From NCBI GenBank assembly GCA_964517075.1, contig CAZFAT010000075.1, forward strand, positions 1 through 5,411: a DNA stretch of 5,411 nt. Direction: 5' to 3'. Under the pieces are notes generated by a model that ran no database searches, was not told the origin of the DNA, and saw only the letters and a program-made list of their open reading frames with translations. Positions 1 to 5,366 of this stretch are shown piece by piece; positions within the stretch are counted from its first letter, which is position 1, and each line of letters opens with the position of its first letter. The position numbers and the translations under genes are program-made. This DNA comes from CAZFAT01 sp964517075. GTDB lineage: Bacteria > Acidobacteriota > Vicinamibacteria > Vicinamibacterales > SCN-69-37.

Positions 1-896
1 ATACGGCCATGGCTGTCTACAGCATCGGTCTGAGCGTCGGCTTCATGCTGGCGTTTCCCGCCGTGGGCGCGCTGATTCAAGCGTGGGGATGGCGCGCGGC
101 GTGGGCGTCGATCGGCGCCGCGCTCGTGCTGGGACTCGCGCCGATGGCCTTTGCCGTTGTCCGGCGCAGCCCGGCCGCGATCGGGCTCGCACCTGACGGC
201 GGCGACGACGCCGCAGGGGGCGGCGCTGGCACCTCGGCCTCGCCGGCCCACCGCACCGCCTCGCACGTCCTCCCCGATGCCGGTTATGCGTGGACGACGG
301 CCGTGGGCACGGGCGCGTTCTGGGTGTTCGCCGCGGGCGCCTCACTCTACGGGCTCATCGCCTCGGGCATCGGACTGTTCAACGAGTCGATCCTCGCGGA
401 ACGTGGCTTTGGAGCGGACGTGTACTATCGAACGCTGGCCGTGACGGCGATCGCGGCGCTCGCCGGGAACTTTCTCGGCGGCTGGCTCGCCGGGCCCGTT
501 CGTCTCACGCACCTGCTGGGCGCTTCGCTGGCGATCCTGGGGGTCGGCGTCGGCGCGCTGCCGTATCTCTCCACGCTGACGCACGTGATGGCGTGGGCCG
601 TCTCGATGGGACTCGGCGGCGGCATCGTGATGGTGCTCTTCTTCAGCGCCTGGCCACGCGTGTTCGGCCGGCGGCATCTCGGGCGGATTCAGGGCCTGGC
701 GCAGGCGCTGACCGTGCTGGCCTCGGCCGTTGGCCCCTTGCTCCTCGCCTGGGGCGTGGCATGGACCGGCAGCTACGCCGCGATGTTTCAGATCCTGTCG
801 GCGGTCGTCCTGGCCGCGGCGATCGCGGCTGCCGTCGTTCCGCTGCCGCCGGCCGTCGCGCCGCTCGCGCTCCGCGAACGGCACGGTGAGTCGTGA
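1..896 (+). CDS. MFS transporter, N-terminus cut off by window edge
   Basis: C-terminal two thirds of a major facilitator superfamily secondary carrier of the inner membrane; the substrate cannot be told. The frame is open to the window edge (codons ACG GCC precede the first ATG at 9), and the first residues (AMAVYSIGLSVGF) match the start of MFS TM5 rather than a protein N-terminus, so the ATG at 9 is internal and TM1-TM4, about 120 residues, lie upstream. Numbered from that Met, TM5 is about 4-26 and ends in the usual GWR, TM6 about 30-51. The central cytoplasmic loop follows, beginning RRSPAAIGLAPDGG, a phrase common in MCT/oxalate-formate-like MFS members. TM7 to TM12 fill about 93-285. 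The loop is Ala/Gly-rich and low complexity (about 60-90). The gene ends in TGA and is followed 26 bp later by another membrane protein on the same strand, so co-transcription is plausible. The family call is firm; the subfamily and substrate are not. Confidence 0.9.
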   Translation, partial: TAMAVYSIGLSVGFMLAFPAVGALIQAWGWRAAWASIGAALVLGLAPMAFAVVRRSPAAIGLAPDGGDDAAGGGAGTSASPAHRTASHVLPDAGYAWTTAVGTGAFWVFAAGASLYGLIASGIGLFNESILAERGFGADVYYRTLAVTAIAALAGNFLGGWLAGPVRLTHLLGASLAILGVGVGALPYLSTLTHVMAWAVSMGLGGGIVMVLFFSAWPRVFGRRHLGRIQGLAQALTVLASAVGPLLLAWGVAWTGSYAAMFQILSAVVLAAAIAAAVVPLPPAVAPLALRERHGES

Positions 897-922
897 GCGG
901 CCAGGCGGGTGCCTGACGCCCT

Positions 923-1495
923 GTGACCAGTGCCCTCTATCTGACGATCTGGATCGCGCTCGCGCTCTTTGCCGCGGGCGAAGTCGGCCGTTCGGGACGC
1001 CGCGCGGTCCCGGCACCCTGGGCGTGGCGGACGTCCCTGGCGGGTCTGTTACTCGCCAGCGCGCACTTCCTGTTGGCCTTCGACGTTCGGCACGACTGGA
1101 GTCATGCGTCGGCGGTCCGGGACACCGCCCGGCAGACAGCCGCCGTGTACGGCCTCGACTGGGGCGGCGGCGTGTATGTGAACTACGCGTTCCTCGGCGT
1201 CTGGGCTCTCGATCTCTGGCGCTGGCGTGGGGCGGCGCGTCGCGGCGCGACCATGTCGCGTTGGGGGACCTGGCTGGCGCGCGCGTTCTACTTCATCGTC
1301 ATCCTCAACGCGGCGGTGATTTTCGCCGGCGGCTGGCGCCGCTGGGTCGGCGTGGCGCTCGTCACGTGGCTGGTGGCTGCCTGGTGGCCGCGGACCCAAG
1401 GCACGACAGTCCGCCGGGTCTCCCTCGGGTTGCCGAATCCCGGCCGACTCGAGGGCCGCGACGCGCGAAGCATGAAACCGCCCCGGAAGGAGTGA
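923..1495 (+). CDS. Uncharacterised multi-pass membrane protein
   Basis: I do not recognise this 190-residue protein as a named family. The start is GTG at 923; an in-frame TGA at 914-916 means no earlier start exists, and the next Met (111) would remove most of the protein. No strong Shine-Dalgarno site is seen. About five hydrophobic segments are visible: 4-20, 34-53, 82-98, 118-136 and 139-155. Between segments 2 and 3 lies a stretch rich in polar and aromatic residues that looks conserved in character: H48 in the membrane, then D54, H57, W59, H61, then GLDWGGGVYVNY at 77-88. Such intramembrane His/Asp residues could bind a metal or haem, but that is speculation. It lies 26 bp after the MFS gene and may share its transcript. 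Residues 164-190, basic and Pro-rich, are encoded by the left arm of a long palindrome and are probably not part of the original fold. The reading frame is well supported by the membrane pattern; the function is unknown. Confidence 0.75.
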   Translation: MTSALYLTIWIALALFAAGEVGRSGRRAVPAPWAWRTSLAGLLLASAHFLLAFDVRHDWSHASAVRDTARQTAAVYGLDWGGGVYVNYAFLGVWALDLWRWRGAARRGATMSRWGTWLARAFYFIVILNAAVIFAGGWRRWVGVALVTWLVAAWWPRTQGTTVRRVSLGLPNPGRLEGRDARSMKPPRKE

Positions 1496-1636
1496 GCGGT
1501 TCGAGCGCCATCGCATCCTGACTTCAAGGGGCGTGGCGCGATGCGCGTCAGTCCGAACCGCGAACGGATGGCGGGAGCGGTTTCGAGCGGCCCCTCGTCG
1601 GAGGCCGCGATTCGGCAACCCGAGGGAGACCCGGCG
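1412..1636. repeat. 225-bp imperfect palindrome with 28-bp perfect terminal arms
   Basis: Positions 1412-1439 and 1609-1636 are exact reverse complements over 28 bp. The pairing continues inward around nearly the same axis: 1441-1445 with 1603-1607, 1451-1459 with 1587-1596 (one bulge), 1474-1481 with 1577-1584, 1496-1503 with 1554-1561, and 1505-1514 with 1538-1546 (one bulge). That leaves an apical loop of about 23 nt. The element therefore folds as one long interrupted hairpin rather than as two isolated terminal repeats. It spans the end of the plus-strand membrane protein gene and almost all of the gap before the convergent glycosyltransferase gene, whose stop is 11 bp beyond the right arm. 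No target-site duplication is obvious at the ends. It could be a MITE-like or foldback mobile element, a large REP-type repeat, or an inverted duplication; it would also act as a structured barrier between the convergent transcripts. The structure is certain from the sequence; its nature is inferred. Confidence 0.85.
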
Positions 1637-1646
1637 CGCCCCTCCA

Positions 1647-3662
1647 TCAGTCCCGCAGCTGCCGCCTCAGCGTGATCGTGCTCACGCGCACCGCCAGCCG
1701 CCGCGGATCGGTGGAGTGCCCCAGCTCCCGGGGCGACAGCGCGTAACGGTAGCGGAACCGGAACTGGTTGAAGTTGGGACGGAGCGCGTTGGCGGGGATC
1801 TCAACGCGGTCGGTGTGCAGGTCGCCGGCAAGAGCGAGCGACGCCACCGTCCGATCGTTCAGGTCGATGTCCACGACCTGCCGGCGCTGGGCCGGATCCA
1901 GCAGCGGCGCCCACTCGATCTCCATCAGGTAGTTGTCCACGTTCGTCTTCAGCGGCACCAGGACGATAGACGCGTCGCCGGCGCTCCAGCGGTAGGAGCG
2001 ATCGCCGGCCGTTTCGGGCGCCGACCAGCCGCGGCCCAGGAAACGGATATCGTCCGGCGTGCCCACATCGATCGTGACGTTGTTATAGGTGTGACCGCGC
2101 AACCGGTCGTACGCCGCCAACCCGACGTCGTAGCGCCAGGCCAGATAGGCGCCCATCGGGAGCGAGAACGGGTTGCCGAAGCGCTCGTACAGCGAGTTCG
2201 TGACGGTGTCGAACGTCACGCCCTCGCCGGCTGGAATCGATCGGTCGCGGACCCCGAGCATGAACGCGGCGTTGTAGAAGAGCAGCGCGAGCAGCCCGGC
2301 CACCGGCGCCACGAGCGGGCGCCGCTGCAGGAAGGCGAGGAGGCCCGCGAGACCAACGGCGAAGACCAGCGCCGAGTTGGCGAACCGCCGTGCGCCGAAA
2401 CCCGTACCACCCCACCAGATTTCGACGGCGCCGTTGACCCACACCTGCCCGAGAAACCCGCCGGCCAGGACGAGCGCCACGCGCGTGTGCTCGCGGCCGA
2501 AGACGACGAGGCCGACGAGCGAGAGCGCAATCACCGGCGTCCACGACAAGAGGCCGTGATTCGCGGAGAACAGGACCTCGGTCAGGAACGGAGGAATCAG
2601 GCCGGGATGGAACCCGTGCTCGCGCGTCGGCAGGTAGATCCACGATCCGTAGACGGCTTTCCAGAAGGCCATCTGCGGGGAGAACGTCACGAGCGCCGCG
2701 AGTCCGAAGGCCGTGAGGTCGCGCGCCGCCGCACGCACGCGGGTGGCCGGCGGGTCCGCCAGGCGCGCGCGCCAGCTCGTCCACAGCAGGTCGGCCATCG
2801 GCAGGACCGCGAACACGCCGTCCTGCCACCGCACGGTGGCCATGAGCCCCGCCGCGGCGCCCAGCCACGCCCATTGCGCCAGCGTCGGGCCCCGCCGGTA
2901 CCGATGCCACAGAAACAGGAACAGCGTCGTTGAGAACATCGTCACGCCGTGGACCATCGAGTTCTCGGCGATGAGATACCAGATCAGAAACGACGTCGAG
3001 CAGATGCCGATGGTGGCGATGGCCGACAGGCCGCGCGCGAAGTACGTCCGCAGCACGCGGTAGATCAGGAGGAGCCCGAGGAATCCGTAGAAGAGCGTGG
3101 CGAGGCCGATGGCTCGTTGATAGGGATACGTGTAGCCGTCGGTCGAGTAATGGCCGCCGAGCGCGTTGACGCCGAGGAGCCACGCATGGCCGGCCACGAA
3201 GAACGGCGACCAGAGGACCGGTGCGCCGAACGCGTACTGCCGCGCGTACCCGCCGAATGCCGCCTCGTCGTTCGCGAAGTCGAGGTCGCCGTCCATGACG
3301 AGCGACCGCACCTGGACGAAATACGATCGGCCGTCCGAGCCCGCGCGCTGAAAGCTGACATGGAAACACAGCAGCAGCACGAGCAGGAACGCCGTCAGGG
3401 CGAGGCCCGCGCCGTTCAGCCGCGCCGTGTGGCGGGCGATCCGGCCGCGCACGGCGGCCGGCATCCGGCGCGCCAGGCGCCGTCCCAGGAGCAGGGCGAC
3501 GAACAGCGCGGCCAGCACGACGCCCAGTACGTGCGGCTCATCGCGATACAGCCACAGGAGCGAGATGTGCCAGACCGCCAGGCCGAGCAGGATGATCAGC
3601 GCCATCACGGCCCGCCAGGCGAAGCGGATCCAGCGGGGCGCCGGAGACGTCAGATCGGGCAC
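1647..3662 (-). CDS. GT-C-like integral membrane glycosyltransferase with C-terminal soluble domain
   Basis: Probably transfers a sugar from a polyprenyl-phosphate donor at the periplasmic face of the inner membrane, as GT-C/ArnT/PMT-type enzymes do; donor and acceptor are unknown. With the GTG start at 3662 it has 671 residues. A basic N-terminus (RWIRFAWR) precedes TM1 at about 20-40, with about a dozen hydrophobic segments up to roughly residue 480. The first large outer loop carries GSDGRSYF at 108-115, with D110 in the place of the usual GT-C catalytic acid, followed by MDGDLDFAND at about 123-132. The phrase SANHGLLSWTP is also typical of these long membrane transferases. Residues about 523-671 are non-membrane and beta-rich, with the GRGWSAPE...RW pattern and a final RRLAVRVSTITL strand, like the C-terminal domains of exopolysaccharide-type transferases. 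The frame is open back to 3848, but that extension is low-complexity Thr/Ala/Arg antisense to another gene's membrane segment. ATG at 3605 (652 residues) is the main alternative start. The gene is divergent from the small membrane protein gene and convergent with the 923-1495 gene. Confidence 0.85.
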   Translation of the reverse strand: MPDLTSPAPRWIRFAWRAVMALIILLGLAVWHISLLWLYRDEPHVLGVVLAALFVALLLGRRLARRMPAAVRGRIARHTARLNGAGLALTAFLLVLLLCFHVSFQRAGSDGRSYFVQVRSLVMDGDLDFANDEAAFGGYARQYAFGAPVLWSPFFVAGHAWLLGVNALGGHYSTDGYTYPYQRAIGLATLFYGFLGLLLIYRVLRTYFARGLSAIATIGICSTSFLIWYLIAENSMVHGVTMFSTTLFLFLWHRYRRGPTLAQWAWLGAAAGLMATVRWQDGVFAVLPMADLLWTSWRARLADPPATRVRAAARDLTAFGLAALVTFSPQMAFWKAVYGSWIYLPTREHGFHPGLIPPFLTEVLFSANHGLLSWTPVIALSLVGLVVFGREHTRVALVLAGGFLGQVWVNGAVEIWWGGTGFGARRFANSALVFAVGLAGLLAFLQRRPLVAPVAGLLALLFYNAAFMLGVRDRSIPAGEGVTFDTVTNSLYERFGNPFSLPMGAYLAWRYDVGLAAYDRLRGHTYNNVTIDVGTPDDIRFLGRGWSAPETAGDRSYRWSAGDASIVLVPLKTNVDNYLMEIEWAPLLDPAQRRQVVDIDLNDRTVASLALAGDLHTDRVEIPANALRPNFNQFRFRYRYALSPRELGHSTDPRRLAVRVSTITLRRQLRD

Positions 3663-3672
3663 GGGTGAGGCT

Positions 3673-3686
3673 GTGGCGCGGGCCAC
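3673..3686. other. Small inverted repeat between divergent starts
   Basis: GTGGC and GCCAC flank a 4-nt loop (GCGG) in the roughly 37-bp gap between the divergent start codons at 3662 (minus) and 3700 (plus). It could be an operator half-site pair or a hairpin, but a 5-bp GC-rich stem is easily found by chance in such DNA. It also contains alternative GTG starts for both genes (3673 on plus, 3686 on minus). Confidence 0.25.
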
Positions 3687-3699
3687 GGCGCATGATACC

Positions 3700-3978
3700 G
3701 TGGCGGCGCTGAAGACCCTGTTGAAGATTCTGGCCGCGCTCGTGGCCGTCGTCGTGCTTGTCGCCGTCGTCGGATACATCTGGGCGACGATGGCGACCAA
3801 TCGGACCCGCAGCCGCACGGTCGACACGTATCGCGTCGATTTCCCCATTCCGTTTCCGATGACTGAGGAGGAGGCCGCCGGTCTCGATCCTGACGCGAAG
3901 AATATGACCGACGTCGAGAGGCAGGCGCTCTGGGCATACCTTTGGTCGGTGCCGCCCCTCGCGCCTCCAGCCCAATAG
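3700..3978 (+). CDS. Small membrane-anchored protein, likely haem-less remnant of a cytochrome c
   Basis: A 92-residue product from GTG at 3700. GTG 3673, CTG 3709 and TTG 3721 are in-frame alternatives, and none has a clear ribosome binding site. Residues about 8-28 form one hydrophobic anchor (KILAALVAVVVLVAVVGYIW), followed by TYRVDFPIPFPMTEEEAAGL at about 44-61. The end, MTDVERQALWAYLWSVPP at 69-86, closely resembles the last helix of membrane-anchored c-type cytochromes, which commonly finish as MTD-E-x-x-ALWxYLxSLPP. The N-terminal anchor plus a PIP-type segment is likewise how such cytochromes begin. The middle, where CxxCH and the distal Met should be, is absent: the protein has no Cys and no His at all. 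The simplest reading is an in-frame internal deletion that joined both ends near residue 62-68, leaving a non-haem vestige; a genuine small membrane protein is the alternative. It is divergent from the glycosyltransferase gene. Confidence 0.55.
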   Translation: MAALKTLLKILAALVAVVVLVAVVGYIWATMATNRTRSRTVDTYRVDFPIPFPMTEEEAAGLDPDAKNMTDVERQALWAYLWSVPPLAPPAQ

Positions 3979-4135
3979 CCAGGAGCGCGGCATATCGCGC
4001 ACGCCCGTGCGCAAACCTCCGCAGCCCTTCGAGCGGGAACCCGAGGAGGCCGGCCCTGATCCCGCCGGCCGCGCCCCCCTGGTCACCGCGCCAGGGAACG
4101 GTTCGTGCACAGCGAGGTCGGCGTTGGAGGCATCG
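3979..4135. other. Intergenic region with three GC hairpins
   Basis: No gene is supported here. An open frame from GTG at 4007 runs into the DUF2892 gene, but its product is Pro/Arg/Glu-rich and unlike the family. Three perfect short stems occur in a row: GCGCAC/GTGCGC (3997-4002 with 4007-4012), GGCCGGC/GCCGGCC (4048-4054 with 4064-4070) and CCCTGG/CCAGGG (4077-4082 with 4091-4096). The first lies 18 nt after the upstream stop and could stop transcription weakly, but no T-tract follows. The promoter of the next gene is presumably here; no clear -35/-10 pair was recognised. Confidence 0.5.
4126..4130 (+). promoter_or_regulatory. Ribosome binding site of the DUF2892 gene
   Basis: GGAGG lies 5 nt before the ATG at 4136. 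It decides the start in favour of this ATG, against the longer open frame beginning at 4007, and agrees with the start of the protein family. Confidence 0.75.
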
Positions 4136-4339
4136 ATGAATTTCCTTCGCCGTAACGTTGGCGCCACGGATCGCGTGCTGCGCGTGGCACTCGGGTTGGT
4201 GCTGTTGTCACTGGTCGTCGTGGGACCGCAGACGCCCTGGGGACTGATCGGGGTCGTGCCGCTCCTGACCGGCCTCGTGGGTTCCTGCCCGCTCTACACG
4301 CTCCTCGGACTGAGCACCTGCCCGCTCCGGCGGACCTGA
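4136..4339 (+). CDS. DUF2892 / YgaP-like small inner membrane protein
   Basis: A 67-residue protein covering the whole YgaP-type transmembrane domain (Pfam DUF2892). Characteristic features in order are NVGATDRVLRVALG at 7-20 (the N-x-G-x-x-DR-x-x-R signature), a first membrane helix at about 18-30, WGLIGVVPLLTGLVGSCPLY at 35-54 forming the second helix, and a final C62. The two cysteines C51 (in CPLY) and C62 are typical of the family. In YgaP itself this domain is fused to a rhodanese that handles sulfane sulfur; here only the membrane part is present, as in most stand-alone members, whose function is not established. The start at 4136 has a GGAGG site and matches the usual N-terminus. The gene stands alone on its strand and converges on the dienelactone hydrolase gene. 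The family call is firm. Confidence 0.92.
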   Translation: MNFLRRNVGATDRVLRVALGLVLLSLVVVGPQTPWGLIGVVPLLTGLVGSCPLYTLLGLSTCPLRRT

Positions 4340-4340
4340 C

Positions 4341-4385
4341 AGCAGCGACACCCTTTGCCGCCGAGCGGTTCTGCTGGCGGCTGCT
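4341..4385. terminator. Possible hairpin directly after the DUF2892 stop
   Basis: AGCAGC (4341-4346) can pair with GCTGCT (4380-4385), or alternatively GCCGCC (4357-4362) with GGCGGC (4376-4381); the two stems compete for 4380-4381. It begins 1 nt after the stop codon at 4337-4339. There is no T-tract, so it is not a classical intrinsic terminator. Confidence 0.3.
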
Positions 4386-4389
4386 CATC

Positions 4390-4420
4390 ACGGGGTCAGG
4401 TCCGATGGTCCTGACCCCGT
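4390..4420. repeat. REP-like hairpin built on GGGGTCAGG between convergent genes
   Basis: ACGGGGTCAGG (4390-4400) is an exact reverse complement of CCTGACCCCGT (4410-4420), giving an 11-bp perfect stem with a 9-nt loop. It lies 50 bp after the DUF2892 stop and 38 bp beyond the convergent hydrolase stop, the usual position of REP elements. GGGGTCAGG/CCTGACCCC hairpins resemble repeats that I associate with REP-associated tyrosine transposases (RAYT) in high-GC genomes; that association is from general knowledge and is not tested here. It could equally serve as a bidirectional terminator, although no T-tract is present on either side. Confidence 0.65.
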
Positions 4421-4458
4421 CGGGCCCCTCGCCCTTCCTGCGTGTCTTTCCGGGAGCG

Positions 4459-5352
4459 TCAGCTCGTTCGCAGGTGCTTGTTGAACCAGTCCAGCGTGCG
4501 CTGCCAGGCGAGCTTGGCCGCCGCCTCGTCGTAGCGCGGCGTCGTGTCGTTGTGGAACCCGTGCTGCGCCTTCGGGTAGATGTAGCCCTCGTGCGTCACA
4601 CCGGCCGCGGCGAGCGCGGCCTGATAGGCCGGCCACCCGGCGGCGAGCCGCGTGTCCATCTCGCCGTGGTGGACCAGGACGGCCGCTTTGATCTTCGGGA
4701 CGTCCGCCGGCGGCGCGGCCCCGCCGTAGAAGGCGACCGCCGCGCCCAGTTCCGGCACGCGCACGGCGAGTGTGTTGGCGACCCCGCCGCCGAAGCAGAA
4801 CCCGACGGCCCCCACCCGTCCCGTGCTCGCGGGATGTGACCGCAGCCAGTGGACCGCGGCCACGAAGTCCTCGATCATCCGCGCGCGATCGACCTGCCCG
4901 AACAGCTGCCCGCCCTTCTCGTCGTCGCCGGGATAGCCGCCGACGGACGTCAGGCCGTCGCCCGCGAACGCCAGGAAGCCGGAGGTCGCCAGCCGCCGCG
5001 CCACGTCCTCGATGTAGGGATTGAGGCCGCGGTTCTCGTGGATCACGAGCACGGCGGGGAAGCGCGGTCCGCCGGCGGCCGGGCGCGCCAGCTGCCCTTT
5101 GATGGAACCGGTCCCCTGCGGCGACGGCACCGTCGCCTCCTCGACGCGAATGCGCGGGTCGTTCCTGGGCACCTGCTGGGCCCACGCGTAGTTGGGTTTC
5201 AGCAGATCGAGGACGCCCATCGCGGTGAGGCCGCCGACGGCGAACTTGCCCGCCTTGTCGAGGAAGGCCCGCCGATCGATATCGCCGTGCACGTAGAGGT
5301 GAAACAGATCCAGCAGTTCCTGCGGAAAATCGGATGCGTTCTTGCGTTCCAT
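4459..5352 (-). CDS. Dienelactone hydrolase family protein with Tat-like leader
   Basis: An alpha/beta hydrolase of the dienelactone hydrolase family, 297 residues, predicted to be exported. The leader has DRRAFLDKAG at 26-35 (RR at 27-28, close to the Tat consensus), a hydrophobic stretch at about 36-50 and a possible cleavage after AWA at 56-58. The N-terminal region before RR is unusually long, about 26 residues, as is seen in other Tat-leader members of this group. The catalytic domain covers about 70-295: HENRGLNP at 105-112 with the family's conserved E and R, nucleophile C186 in GFCFGGG, D233 in HHGEMD and H264 in QHGFHND, giving a complete Cys-Asp-His triad. Family members hydrolyse lactones such as dienelactone in chlorocatechol breakdown, but exported members are mostly of unknown substrate and no aromatic-degradation genes lie nearby. 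The ATG at 5352 has GGGGGAG 7 nt upstream. A longer overlapping minus-strand open frame is a GC shadow. Confidence 0.93.
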   Translation of the reverse strand: MERKNASDFPQELLDLFHLYVHGDIDRRAFLDKAGKFAVGGLTAMGVLDLLKPNYAWAQQVPRNDPRIRVEEATVPSPQGTGSIKGQLARPAAGGPRFPAVLVIHENRGLNPYIEDVARRLATSGFLAFAGDGLTSVGGYPGDDEKGGQLFGQVDRARMIEDFVAAVHWLRSHPASTGRVGAVGFCFGGGVANTLAVRVPELGAAVAFYGGAAPPADVPKIKAAVLVHHGEMDTRLAAGWPAYQAALAAAGVTHEGYIYPKAQHGFHNDTTPRYDEAAAKLAWQRTLDWFNKHLRTS

Positions 5353-5359
5353 GGCTGAG

Positions 5360-5366
5360 CTCCCCC
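5360..5366 (-). promoter_or_regulatory. Ribosome binding site of the hydrolase gene
   Basis: On the minus strand this reads GGGGGAG, 7 nt before the ATG at 5352-5350, and supports that start. A TATCAT at 5384-5379 (minus strand) could be a -10 box, but no matching -35 was recognised, so no promoter is called. The remaining bases to the window end hold nothing I can name. Confidence 0.65.

Noticed and set aside
342..1016. 224-codon minus-strand open frame opposite the MFS gene
   Set aside because: Charged low-complexity shadow; the plus strand shows eight consistent membrane helices.
1412..1636. Integron attC site or rho-independent terminator as the sole explanation of the palindrome
   Set aside because: No attC-type R'/R'' core boxes (GTTRRRY and its complement) at the ends and no integrase or cassette context; no T-tract, and far longer than an intrinsic terminator needs.
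1533..2933. 466-codon plus-strand open frame opposite the glycosyltransferase
   Set aside because: The product is Arg/Gln/Glu/Pro-rich without a fold signature, typical of antisense frames in GC-rich genes; the opposite strand has a clear membrane enzyme.
2083..3369. 428-codon minus-strand open frame overlapping the glycosyltransferase in another frame
   Set aside because: Arg/Pro/Ala-rich shadow of the real frame with no hydrophobic segments or motifs.
3663..3848. N-terminal extension of the glycosyltransferase to the ATG at 3848
   Set aside because: Thr/Ala/Ser low-complexity sequence that mirrors the membrane segment of the opposing gene; it overlaps that gene's 5' half, and homologous proteins usually begin just before TM1.
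4007..4135. Longer start for the DUF2892 protein
   Set aside because: The 43 extra residues are Pro/Glu/Arg-rich and foreign to the family, while the ATG at 4136 has a GGAGG site at good spacing.
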